Origin: Gordonia alkaliphila
GTDB lineage: Bacteria; Actinomycetota; Actinomycetes; Mycobacteriales; Mycobacteriaceae
Assembly (NCBI RefSeq): GCF_023017165.1
Contig: NZ_JALKBW010000001.1
Coordinates: forward strand, 930,001 to 994,000
DNA: 64,000 bases
Direction: 5' to 3'
In this document: piece by piece, positions 8,989-17,718 of the stretch
Layout of the letters: each line of letters starts with the position of its first letter
How positions within the stretch are numbered: the first letter of the stretch is position 1
The notes under the pieces: model-generated
What the model saw: the letters and a program-made list of their open reading frames with translations, nothing else
Database searches by the model: none
What the model was told of the DNA's origin: nothing
Position numbers and translations under genes: made by a program

Positions 8989-10266
8989 ATGACTCACCAG
9001 AGGATCAGCGGCCGCACCGGATTGCTTCGCGGGGTAGCAATCGGTCTGGTCGCCGCACTCAGCATCAGCGGGGCCGTCGCCACCGCGGCGCCCGCCCAGG
9101 CGGCCGGCCCGCTGGCGCAGTACCTGAATCTGCCGACCGTGAACCGCGACGCGGCGCACGGCCCCGGCGGCATCCACCCGAAGCTGCCCACCGACGTGCC
9201 GACGCTCGGCAAGCTGGTCGACCAGGCGCGCCGGAGCGGGGCGGCGCCGACGTCGTACCGCGCACTGCTGCTGCAGTACTGGCTGGCCGACACCACCCGC
9301 GCCGCAGGCATCGACTTGAAGTCGTGGAACCCGCGCGCCGGGGTGAGCGCCAACCGGCAGAACCTCATCAAGTCGTACCGCTACTACGAGAACCTGCAGC
9401 TGGCCCATCGCGAACTGCAGTGGGCGGGCATGGCCGGCATGGTGGGCGCCGACTTCGGCGGCGGCCTGGCCGACTTCGAGATGGCCACCGACATCTACGA
9501 CTTCGCCCGCCTGCAGCCGGTGGCCAACGCCATCGTCAGCGAGACCAACCGCACCCTGGGCCCGGTCTTCGTCGACAAGCTGCCCACCGGGCTGCGCGCA
9601 CTGGCCCGCGTGGGCGCCGTGATCTCGGCGGCCGACCTGCGCAAGGTGCAGGGCGACATCCTGGTGATGCAGAAGAACATCTTCACCGACCTGATGCCCG
9701 CCCACCGCGCCTACACCAAGGCCGGCATGCCCGCGATCGCCGAGCTGCACGCCGCCGACCTGATCGACGACGAGATCCTGCAGGCGTGGAAGAACATCGC
9801 CTCCAAGGAGCCGGCCGCCGTCGCCGCGGGCAACGCCCGACTGCTCCAGCGCGAGCAGGGCGAGGTGATCAAGGATCAGTGGGACGCCGTGCGCGCCTAC
9901 AAGGGCGACGTGGGCCAGGCCCTGACCTACGCCACCACCGTCGCCGGGTCGCCGTCGGTCGCCGGCGTCGTGCCGCCGCGTTCGTACCGGCCGCTGCAGG
10001 TCACCGGCACCGCACCGGACGGGCGCACCGCCACGCTGACGCTGCCGCTGCCCACCTGGAACTGGTCGGTGTACCCCGAGCGCTGGGACTACATCACCGA
10101 GCAGCTCCTGCCCAAGTACAAGAACCTCGTCGACCACCACTGGGGCACGCTGAGCGCCCAGCTGCGGGTGCCGTACGAGCAGCAGTTCGAGTCGCACCGA
10201 CCGATCTGGAACATCCTGCCGACCCTGCAGTCGGCCCTGGAGACGATGAAGGTGACCTACCAGTGA
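8989..10266 (+). CDS. Secreted protein of unknown function
   Basis: A 425-residue protein with a Sec signal peptide: a positively charged start, hydrophobic core GVAIGLVAALSISGAVATAA and a likely cut after PAQA. The mature part is largely helical with Trp/Tyr-rich segments (RELQWAGMAGMVGADFGGGLADFEMATDIYDF). I recognise no enzyme motif. A strong ribosome binding site GGAAAGGA (8976-8983) sits 5 bases before the ATG. Its stop overlaps the GTG of the next gene, which encodes a secreted lipase-like protein, so the two are probably made together and may act as a pair outside the membrane. The IS element now separates the gene from its upstream region. Confidence 0.7.
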   Translation: MTHQRISGRTGLLRGVAIGLVAALSISGAVATAAPAQAAGPLAQYLNLPTVNRDAAHGPGGIHPKLPTDVPTLGKLVDQARRSGAAPTSYRALLLQYWLADTTRAAGIDLKSWNPRAGVSANRQNLIKSYRYYENLQLAHRELQWAGMAGMVGADFGGGLADFEMATDIYDFARLQPVANAIVSETNRTLGPVFVDKLPTGLRALARVGAVISAADLRKVQGDILVMQKNIFTDLMPAHRAYTKAGMPAIAELHAADLIDDEILQAWKNIASKEPAAVAAGNARLLQREQGEVIKDQWDAVRAYKGDVGQALTYATTVAGSPSVAGVVPPRSYRPLQVTGTAPDGRTATLTLPLPTWNWSVYPERWDYITEQLLPKYKNLVDHHWGTLSAQLRVPYEQQFESHRPIWNILPTLQSALETMKVTYQ

Positions 10267-11606
10267 AACGCTCACTTCTGACCGGCCTGGCCGTGGTCGG
10301 CGCCGCCGCGGTGACGCTCGGCCTCGCGGCCCCGGCATCGGCCGACCCCGGCCGCACGCCCAACCGCACCCCCGGCCTCGGAGAGATCTTCAACGGCTAC
10401 GTGGTCGGCACGCTCCGCGACGCGACCGTCGCCACCCCGGACCAACTCGTCGAGCCAATGCGGCCCGGCGATCCGTTCTACGCCGAACCGAAGCTGACCG
10501 ACGCCGACGTCCCCGGCACGCTGCTCAAGGCCAAGAAGGTGGCCGTGCAGTACACCGGCGTGCGGCCGGCCCACCTGGACGCGTACAAGACGATGTTCGT
10601 CACCACCGATCTGCAGGGTCGACGCGACATCAGCACCGGCATCGTGATGATTCCACGCGACGGCAAGAAGAACGCCGAGCGCAAGGTGGTCGGCTTCCAG
10701 ATGGCCAACGACAGCGTCGGCGGCAACTGCCACCCGTCGACCATGTGGACCGGCGCCGACCCGATGGACGGCGCATCCATGTCCGCCCTCGGCCCGCTGG
10801 CGCTGATGTTCGACAAGGGCTACGCCGTGGTGATCTCCGACGTCGGCAACAACGGCGACATGAGCCCGCACGGTGTCTTCGCCGGCCGCTACAACGCGAT
10901 GTCGACGCTCGACGGCCTGCGCGCCACCCTCGGCGACGAGAAGATCGGCCTGGCCGCAGACGCGCCGATCGGCCTGTTCGGCGTCGCCGGCGGCGGCGTG
11001 GGCATCGGCTTCGCCTCCGAACTGCACGAGCAGTACGCGCCGGAGCTCAACATCAAGGCGACGGTCCTCGAGGGCATGGTGGTGGACTACCGCAACTTCA
11101 TCCGCACCGCCGACGGCTCCGTCGGCTCCGGTTTCGCGATGGCCACCCTGCTGGGCCTGGAGCCGCACTACCCGGACATGAAGATCAACGCCAAGGTCAA
11201 CGGCGTCGGTCACGCGGTGGCCGACTACTACCGGACGCAGTGCCAGACCCCGGCGTACTTCACGCTGCCGATGGTGCCGCTGAGCACGCTGTTCAACGGC
11301 CAGAACCCGGCCGACATCCCGGACTTCCAGCGGGCGTTCAAGGACAATCGGCTCGGCAAGGGCACCCCGGCCACCGGCAACCGGACGCTGATCGCCTCGT
11401 GCGCGGCCGACGACTCCCCGATGTCGCTGGTGCCGGCGGCCGACTCCCGCACGCTGGCCAAGCAGTGGCGTAGCCGCGGGGCCAAGGTGGACTACCAGCC
11501 CACCGACTGCAGCATGGTCCGCTTCCTCACCGACATGTACGGCTGGGGCACCGACCTGTTCGGCATGCAGACCATCGACTGGCTGGCCGCGAACCTGAAG
11601 GACTGA
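10263..11606 (+). CDS. Secreted lipase-like alpha/beta-hydrolase lacking the catalytic serine
   Basis: A 447-residue protein with a signal peptide cut after ASA (about residue 27). The body resembles secretory lipases (LIP family): GIVMIPRD, a KGYAVVISDVGNNG strand, and a segment ending SELHEQYAPELNIKATV. In that family the nucleophile sits in a G-x-S-x-G elbow; here the elbow reads GVAGGG with Ala242 in the serine position. No clear catalytic His follows the C-terminal ADDSPMSLVPAADS stretch either (TDCSMVRFLTDMYGWG). It may be a binding or scaffold protein rather than an enzyme. The GTG start overlaps the preceding stop (GTGA). Confidence 0.75.
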   Translation: MKRSLLTGLAVVGAAAVTLGLAAPASADPGRTPNRTPGLGEIFNGYVVGTLRDATVATPDQLVEPMRPGDPFYAEPKLTDADVPGTLLKAKKVAVQYTGVRPAHLDAYKTMFVTTDLQGRRDISTGIVMIPRDGKKNAERKVVGFQMANDSVGGNCHPSTMWTGADPMDGASMSALGPLALMFDKGYAVVISDVGNNGDMSPHGVFAGRYNAMSTLDGLRATLGDEKIGLAADAPIGLFGVAGGGVGIGFASELHEQYAPELNIKATVLEGMVVDYRNFIRTADGSVGSGFAMATLLGLEPHYPDMKINAKVNGVGHAVADYYRTQCQTPAYFTLPMVPLSTLFNGQNPADIPDFQRAFKDNRLGKGTPATGNRTLIASCAADDSPMSLVPAADSRTLAKQWRSRGAKVDYQPTDCSMVRFLTDMYGWGTDLFGMQTIDWLAANLKD

Positions 11607-11628
11607 CACCGGTCCGACCGACCCCACC

Positions 11629-11665
11629 GATCCGCACGCCCCGACCTTTTCGGGGCGTGCGGATC
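11629..11665 (+). terminator. Perfect 16-bp GC-rich hairpin
   Basis: Arms at 11629-11644 and 11650-11665 (GATCCGCACGCCCCGA and its reverse complement) with a 5-base CCTTT loop, 22 bases after the lipase-like gene. There is no T tract, as is common for actinobacterial terminators. Confidence 0.7.
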
Positions 11666-11693
11666 GTCGTAGGCGGGGTCTACCGTGAAAGGC

Positions 11694-12155
11694 ATGAACG
11701 TGCCACTGATTCTGCGCGACGAACCCTTCACCGAACCGACCCCGGTGGAACTGCCCGAAACGCTCACCGTCGCCGAGTTCGCCGAATCGGTGACGCTCGC
11801 CGACCTGCCGTCGATCTTCGACGCCGGCTACACCAAACTGGCCGCCGCCGCCCCGATCGGCCCCGGTTACGCGCTGTACTCGGGCCCGCCCCTGGGCACC
11901 TTCGATCTGGAGATCGGCTTCCCCGTCGCCGTCGTTCCCGACGGCTTCGACGCGGGCACCTTCCCGGTGGGCCGCGCGCTGGCGTTCAGTCATCTCGGCG
12001 GCTACGAAAGCCTCGGCGCCTCCTGGGGCCGCCTGATGGAGCACTTCGGCGCGTCGGAGCTGGGCGAGGTGAAGTTCATCGCCGAGGTCTACACCACCGA
12101 CCCGTCGGTAACCCCGGCCGCGGACCTGCGCACCGACCTGTTCGTCATCTACTGA
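11694..12155 (+). CDS. GyrI-like / effector-binding domain protein
   Basis: A 153-residue protein made of one small-molecule-binding domain of the GyrI/SoxS-C-terminal type: LAAAAPIGPGYALYSGPPLGTFDLEIGFPV, then RALAFSHLGGYESLGASWGRLMEHF, and a C-terminal FIAEVYTTDPS. Such domains bind hydrophobic effectors and are found alone or attached to regulators; here no DNA-binding part is present. The ATG at 11694 follows a GAAAGG ribosome binding site; a GTG at 11685 is the alternative. It stands alone after a terminator, so its partner is unknown. Confidence 0.7.
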   Translation: MNVPLILRDEPFTEPTPVELPETLTVAEFAESVTLADLPSIFDAGYTKLAAAAPIGPGYALYSGPPLGTFDLEIGFPVAVVPDGFDAGTFPVGRALAFSHLGGYESLGASWGRLMEHFGASELGEVKFIAEVYTTDPSVTPAADLRTDLFVIY

Positions 12156-12181
12156 CCCGGACCCCGCCGACCCCCGACCCC

Positions 12182-12250
12182 CGTGTCGCGACCCGTGCCT
12201 CGTGTCGCCCGCGCTGCAAGCCGTCGACACGAAGGACGGGTCGCGACACG
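12182..12250. repeat. Palindromic repeat element, copy 1 (left of the toxin-antitoxin cassette)
   Basis: Two 26-base arms (12182-12207 and 12225-12250) are reverse complements at 24 positions, with a 17-base spacer. The outer arm reads CGTGTCGCGACCCGT. A near-identical element, including the spacer, is at 12827-12894, and a diverged relative is at 38734-38801. Confidence 0.88.
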
Positions 12251-12255
12251 AGATG

Positions 12256-12281
12256 GCGTACAACTTGTACAAGTTGTACGC
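12256..12281. promoter_or_regulatory. 26-bp perfect palindrome, autoregulatory operator of the toxin-antitoxin operon
   Basis: The palindrome begins GCGTACAACTTG, is centred on TGTACA and lies 7 bases before the antitoxin ATG at 12289. TGTACA-centred palindromes are the known operator type of YefM/Phd antitoxins, so autorepression is inferred. Confidence 0.85.
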
Positions 12282-12288
12282 TCTAGGT

Positions 12289-12534
12289 ATGACCACCGTG
12301 ACCTTGTCCGATTTCCGTGCCCGGCAGGCCGATCTCATCGCCGTCGCGCAGCGGGAGCCTGTCGAGATCACTTCGCGCGGCGCAGGTAGACGCGCGGTGG
12401 TCGTTTCGCCAGAGTTCTACGATCGTGCAGTCCAGGCACTCGAGAACGAGGCGGACATTCGTGCCGCTGCAGCAGCCAGAGCGGAGACCGAACGCATTTC
12501 ACACGAGGACCTCACCGCCGAGCTCGGCTTCTGA
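12289..12534 (+). CDS. Type II antitoxin, Phd/YefM family
   Basis: An 81-residue protein starting MTTVTLSDFRARQADLIAVA. The N-terminal half matches the Phd/YefM fold that dimerises and binds the operator (EITSRGAGRRAVVVSPEFYDRAV). The acidic, alanine-rich C-terminus (ENEADIRAAAAARAETERI) would wrap and neutralise the toxin. The stop is followed 3 bases later by the toxin start. The ATG at 12289 was chosen over upstream codons because those lie inside the operator palindrome. Confidence 0.85.
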   Translation: MTTVTLSDFRARQADLIAVAQREPVEITSRGAGRRAVVVSPEFYDRAVQALENEADIRAAAAARAETERISHEDLTAELGF

Positions 12535-12537
12535 CCC

Positions 12538-12804
12538 GTGACGTACCGGATCACCTACGTCGCCTCGGCGGCTAAGGCGCTCCGCAAGCTCGATAAGCAG
12601 ACCGCCCGGCGCATTCTCCAGGCGATCGAGAAGCTCGCGGACGATCCGCGCCCACCAGGTTGCATCACCCTGCAGGGCGGACACGGGGAGCTGCGGATCC
12701 GAGTCGGCGACCACCGAGTGGTGTACGACGTTGAAGACGACGAACTGATCGTGCTCGTCCTGCGCTTGGGCCACCGGCGCGACGTGTACCGAGCGAAGTC
12801 CTGA
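12538..12804 (+). CDS. RelE/ParE-superfamily toxin
   Basis: An 88-residue basic protein beginning with GTG (MTYRITYVASAAKALRKLDKQ). It shows the RelE core: AKALRKLDKQTARRILQAIEKLADDPRP, then ELRIRVGDHRVVYDVEDDELIVLVLRLGHRRDVYR. The Arg/His/Tyr-rich C-terminal strand is that of ribosome-dependent mRNA interferases, which cleave mRNA in the A site. It is translated directly after its antitoxin. GC content is somewhat below that of neighbouring genes, which fits acquisition. Confidence 0.87.
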   Translation: MTYRITYVASAAKALRKLDKQTARRILQAIEKLADDPRPPGCITLQGGHGELRIRVGDHRVVYDVEDDELIVLVLRLGHRRDVYRAKS

Positions 12805-12826
12805 CTCCGCCGAGCCCATGCCCCCT

Positions 12827-12894
12827 ATGTCGCGCCCCGTGCCTCGTGTCGCCCGCGCTGCAACCCGTCGACACGAAGGATGGGTCGCGACACG
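12827..12894. repeat. Palindromic repeat element, copy 2 (right of the toxin-antitoxin cassette)
   Basis: Same 26-17-26 structure and nearly the same bases as 12182-12250, in the same orientation. Differences include CGCGCCCCGT for CGCGACCCGT in the left arm and ATGGG for ACGGG in the right arm. Together the two copies form direct repeats around the 12289-12804 cassette. Confidence 0.88.
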
Positions 12895-12935
12895 CGGGGT
12901 CTCGGGGCGCGGGAGCGCTGCGACCTGGGCCGTTG

Positions 12936-13010
12936 TGGAGCCCCCTGTCGGACTTGAACCGACGACCTACGCTTTACAAGAGCGTTGCTCTACCACTGAG
13001 CTAAGGAGGC
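12936..13010 (-). tRNA. tRNA-Thr (anticodon TGT)
   Basis: The minus strand folds into a cloverleaf. The acceptor is GCCTCCT paired with AGGGGGC, with discriminator T and an encoded CCA. The D-arm is AGCTCAGTGGTAGAGC, the anticodon stem ACGCT/AGCGT with loop CTTGTAA (TGT), and the T-arm GTCGGTTCGAATCCGAC. Anticodon TGT reads ACA/ACG threonine codons. A clear -10 box (TATACT, 13029 down to 13024) lies 13 bases before the 5' end. Confidence 0.95.
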
Positions 13011-14489
13011 ATGTGCGTGCGTGAGTATATCCGCCGCAGCGTGAGGAAGATTCTCGGCTCCACCCAAGCCACGATCGACACCATCGAGCCGGGCAGCATC
13101 GTCGTCGCACCGCGTCGGCCGATCGAATGGACCGACGAAGCCGCGATCACCGAGGTCCTCGACCTCGCCACCAAGGTGGGCGCGGTGCTCCTGGATTCGG
13201 GCACCGGCGCCATCGACACCCGCGACCAGGTGGCCTTCGTCGCCAGCATCTACGGGCTCGACGACGTCGACGTGGACGTCACCTTCAACACGATTCTGGT
13301 CAGCGCACGCCGCGGCAACACGCTCCCGCCGATCACCACCGTCCGCACGGTGCACTACCGCTCGCACGACTTCACCCGCCTCGCCCAGATCGACCGGCTG
13401 ATCCGACGCATCCGGCAGCTGGCGATCAATCCCGCGACGGCGCACCGCATCGTCGACGACATCCTGGCCGCCAAGCACCCCTATCCGTACTGGGCGGCGA
13501 ACCTCGCGTGGGGCCTGCTGGCCTTCGGCGTCGCCATCTACCTGGGCGGCGCCTGGCTGGTGTCGCTCACCGCATTCGTCACCTCCGTCGTGATCGTCGC
13601 GGTGAACCGCAGGCTGGCCCGCATCGGCACGCCCCCGTTCTTTCAGCAGCTGGCCGGCGGTTTCATCGCGGTGATCCCGGCGGCGGTGATCTTCCGATGG
13701 GCCGCCGACACCAGCTTCGCCTTCCTGCCGTCGCAGATCATCGCGGCGGGCATCGTCGTCCTGCTGTCCGGATTGTCCCTGGTCGGCGCCGTGCAGGACG
13801 CGATCACCGGCGCTCCGATCACCGGCACCGCGCGGTTCACCGAGGTGGTGGTGATGACCGGCGGCATCCTGGTGGGCGTGGCGCTGGCGATCCGGCTGCT
13901 GGCCGCCGTCGGCGTGGACCTGCCCGAACTCACTACCGTGACGCCCTTCGGCGCCTCCGAGATCCCCGCGCGCATCACCGGCGGCGCGCTGGCGGCCGTC
14001 GCCTTCGCCTTCGCCTCCTACGCGGAACGACGCGCCCTGCCGGCCGCCTTCCTGGCCGGCATCCTGGGCGCCGGTGTGGCCGCCTCGCTCACGCTGACCA
14101 CGCTCGGCAACATGCTCGGCTACGGTTTCGCCGCCGTGCTCGTCGGCCTGGTCGGCGGCCTCGCCGCCCGCCGCGCCCTCACCCCGCCCCTGGTCATCGC
14201 CGTCGCCGGCATCACCCCGCTGCTGCCCGGCCTGGCGATCTACCGCGGCCTCTACGGGTTGATGAGCGGGCGGATCGCCGACGGCCTGGGCGAGACCGCC
14301 TTCGCCTTCGGCATCGGGTGTTCCCTGGCCGCCGGAGTCACCCTCGGCGAGTTCATCGCCCGTTCCCTGCACCAGCCCGCCATACTGTCGACCCTGCAGG
14401 AGCGGTCCCGCCGCCAGGTCCTCAAGGCGCGTGCCTCGGCGCGCCCGCTCCGCCCCCTGCGCCGACCGCGACCGCCCGGCGGCGCTTGA
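13011..14489 (+). CDS. Threonine/serine exporter family protein (ThrE-like)
   Basis: A 492-residue protein with an N-terminal cytoplasmic ThrE domain (about 30-155, LDLATKVGAVLLDSGTGA) and about ten membrane helices (LAWGLLAFGVAIYLGGAWLV onward, then GGILVGVALAIRLLAAV and a GITPLLPGLAIYRGLYGL loop). ThrE proteins export threonine and serine by proton-driven transport. The ATG at 13011 touches the 5' end of the divergent tRNA, and the tRNA promoter lies inside the first codons. The true start may therefore be a later codon such as GTG 13041. No Shine-Dalgarno sequence is seen for either. Confidence 0.82.
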   Translation: MCVREYIRRSVRKILGSTQATIDTIEPGSIVVAPRRPIEWTDEAAITEVLDLATKVGAVLLDSGTGAIDTRDQVAFVASIYGLDDVDVDVTFNTILVSARRGNTLPPITTVRTVHYRSHDFTRLAQIDRLIRRIRQLAINPATAHRIVDDILAAKHPYPYWAANLAWGLLAFGVAIYLGGAWLVSLTAFVTSVVIVAVNRRLARIGTPPFFQQLAGGFIAVIPAAVIFRWAADTSFAFLPSQIIAAGIVVLLSGLSLVGAVQDAITGAPITGTARFTEVVVMTGGILVGVALAIRLLAAVGVDLPELTTVTPFGASEIPARITGGALAAVAFAFASYAERRALPAAFLAGILGAGVAASLTLTTLGNMLGYGFAAVLVGLVGGLAARRALTPPLVIAVAGITPLLPGLAIYRGLYGLMSGRIADGLGETAFAFGIGCSLAAGVTLGEFIARSLHQPAILSTLQERSRRQVLKARASARPLRPLRRPRPPGGA

Positions 14490-14522
14490 CCCTCACCCGA
14501 CGTCAGGGCGCACCCTGGAGGC

Positions 14523-15311
14523 ATGACAGAACGCTGGACCGTCGGGCAGCTGGCCGACCTCACCGGAGTCACGGTGCGCACCCTGCACCACTACGACGCG
14601 ATCGGGCTGCTCACCCCGAGTGACCGGTCGCCGTCGGACTATCGGCTCTACGACGCCGCCGACCTGGAGCGGCTGCAGCAGATCGTGCTGTACCGGCGGC
14701 TGGAGATGCCGCTGGAGCAGATCGCGACCCTGCTGGCCGGCCCGGACGACGCCGCCGAACACCTGCGCCGCCAGCGGCGCGCCCTGGAAGCACGACGCGA
14801 CGAACTCGACGAGCTCGTCGCCGCCGTCGACCGAGCATTGGAGAGAACTGTGACCCACCGACCCGCCACCGCCGCCGAGACGGCCGAGATCTTCGGCGAG
14901 GGCTTCCACGACGAGCAGACCGAAGCCGAAGCCCGCTGGGGCGACACCGATGCCTGGCACCAGTCCGCCGCGCGCACCCGGGGCTACTCGAAGGCCGACT
15001 GGGCCGCGGTGAAGGCGGAGAACGATGCCGTCAACGCCGCGTACGTGGCCGCGAAGCGCTCCGGCGTCGCCGCCGACAGCGAGGAGGCGATGGCTATCGC
15101 CGAGCGCGCCCGCACCCAGATCAACGACCGCTTCTACGAATGCTCGCACGAGTTCCACCGCGGTCTCGGCGAGATGTACGTGGCCGACCCGCGATTCACC
15201 GCCACCTACGATGCGCTGGAACCCGGCCTGGCCGTGTTCGTGCGCGATGCGATCGTCGCGAACGCCGATCGCGCTGCGGCCGATACGGCATCCGGGCGCG
15301 CGACCAGGTAG
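14523..15311 (+). CDS. MerR-family regulator with TipAS-like ligand domain
   Basis: A 262-residue regulator. Residues 1-70 are a MerR winged helix (WTVGQLADLTGVTVRTLHHY, GLLTPSDR, YRLYDAADLERLQQI). A coiled-coil dimerisation helix follows (about 75-115), then a TipAS-type antibiotic-binding domain (EIFGEGFHDEQTEAEARWG, RINDRFYE-like core). TipA-type proteins bind thiopeptide or other multidrug ligands and activate their own promoter. Here the next genes are a small protein and otsAB, so the target is not clear. Confidence 0.87.
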   Translation: MTERWTVGQLADLTGVTVRTLHHYDAIGLLTPSDRSPSDYRLYDAADLERLQQIVLYRRLEMPLEQIATLLAGPDDAAEHLRRQRRALEARRDELDELVAAVDRALERTVTHRPATAAETAEIFGEGFHDEQTEAEARWGDTDAWHQSAARTRGYSKADWAAVKAENDAVNAAYVAAKRSGVAADSEEAMAIAERARTQINDRFYECSHEFHRGLGEMYVADPRFTATYDALEPGLAVFVRDAIVANADRAAADTASGRATR

Positions 15312-15321
15312 AATGGCCCTC

Positions 15322-15486
15322 ATGCCGCCGAAGACTACTGACCTTGTTGAAGACGAAGAGCTGGATACCCTCGCCGATGAGACCGCCGCTGCGGCCCGTC
15401 GTGTGGTGGCCGCTTACGCCACCGACGCCGAAGAATGCGTGATGTTGTTCTCCATGCTGGGCATCGCTCCGGGAGAAGACGACTAG
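15322..15486 (+). CDS. Small conserved acidic protein upstream of otsA
   Basis: A 54-residue protein ([20 protein letters not shown], then a helix ending [17 protein letters not shown]). It starts 10 bases after the MerR stop and ends 4 bases before otsA, so it is co-transcribed with trehalose synthesis. From memory, M. tuberculosis has a similar-sized unknown protein (Rv3489) beside otsA (Rv3490), which supports it being a real gene. An in-frame ATG at 15313 would add three residues. No function is recognised. Confidence 0.68.
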   Translation: MPPKTTDLVEDEELDTLADETAAAARRVVAAYATDAEECVMLFSMLGIAPGEDD

Positions 15487-15490
15487 TCGT

Positions 15491-16918
<1,428 letters not shown>

Positions 16919-16925
16919 GTACGCG

Positions 16926-17705
16926 GTGAGCGCACCCGAGCTCGACGACGACCTGCGGCACGCGCTCGAAGCCTTCTGCGCTCGCGCCCGCGTCCTGGTG
17001 GCCTCCGACTACGACGGCTGCATCGCGCCGATCCAGCCCCGCCCGGACATGGCCGTGCCCCACCCGGAATCGCTCGCGGCACTGCGCGACTGCGCCCAGC
17101 GCCCGAACACCCTGGCCGCCATGGTCTCCGGTCGCGCCCGCGACGACCTCGCCGCCATCTCCGGCGTCGCCGACGCACCGACCGACGGCCTGGTGTTGGT
17201 GGGCAGTCACGGCGCCGAGTTCGACACCGGCTTCGACCAGCCGCTGACCGTCGACCAGCAGGCCCTGCTGGACCGGATCATCGACGAGTTCCGTTCCCTC
17301 GCAGCACGATTCGCCGGGACCAGCGTGGAGACCAAGCCCGCCAGCACCACCCTGCACGTACGCAACGCATCCGAGTCCGATGCCGCCGAAGCGCTCGCTC
17401 TCGCTGCCGCAGGCCCCGCCTCGTGGCCCGGCGTGCACGTCACCGAGGGTAAGGCGGTGGTGGAGCTCGCGGTGATCGAGACCAGCAAAGGCCTTGCGCT
17501 GGACCGACTTCGGGACGAGTTCGGTGCCGACGCGGTGCTCTACCTCGGCGACGACGTGACCGACGAGAAGGCCTTCGCGCACCTGCGCACCGACAGCGGC
17601 GACGTGGGGATCAAGGTGGGGTCCGGCGAGACGGGTGCCGCGTTCCGCGTCCCCACCACCGACCACGTCGCCACGGTCCTGGAGTTCGTGGCCGCGCGGC
17701 GGTAG
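16926..17705 (+). CDS. otsB: Trehalose-phosphatase
   Basis: A 259-residue HAD-superfamily phosphatase with motif I DYDGCIAPI (nucleophile Asp in VASDYDG), motif II VSGRARDDL, motif III Lys in the VETKPASTTLHVR region, and motif IV LYLGDDVTDEKAF. It removes phosphate from trehalose-6-phosphate made by OtsA. The GTG start at 16926 is 7 bases after the otsA stop and keeps the operon spacing. The length equals that of single-domain OtsB proteins. Confidence 0.94.
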   Translation: MSAPELDDDLRHALEAFCARARVLVASDYDGCIAPIQPRPDMAVPHPESLAALRDCAQRPNTLAAMVSGRARDDLAAISGVADAPTDGLVLVGSHGAEFDTGFDQPLTVDQQALLDRIIDEFRSLAARFAGTSVETKPASTTLHVRNASESDAAEALALAAAGPASWPGVHVTEGKAVVELAVIETSKGLALDRLRDEFGADAVLYLGDDVTDEKAFAHLRTDSGDVGIKVGSGETGAAFRVPTTDHVATVLEFVAARR

Positions 17706-17718
17706 CGCGCCTCAGGGA

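Noticed and set aside
12202..12288. Longer antitoxin starting at 12202
   Set aside because: The extra codons fall in the palindromic repeat and operator; the antitoxin fold starts at 12289.
10272..12371. A 699-codon open frame on the minus strand opposite the lipase-like gene
   Set aside because: It is the antisense of a gene with a signal peptide and family similarity, has the Arg/Gly-rich composition of GC-rich shadows, and shows no domain.
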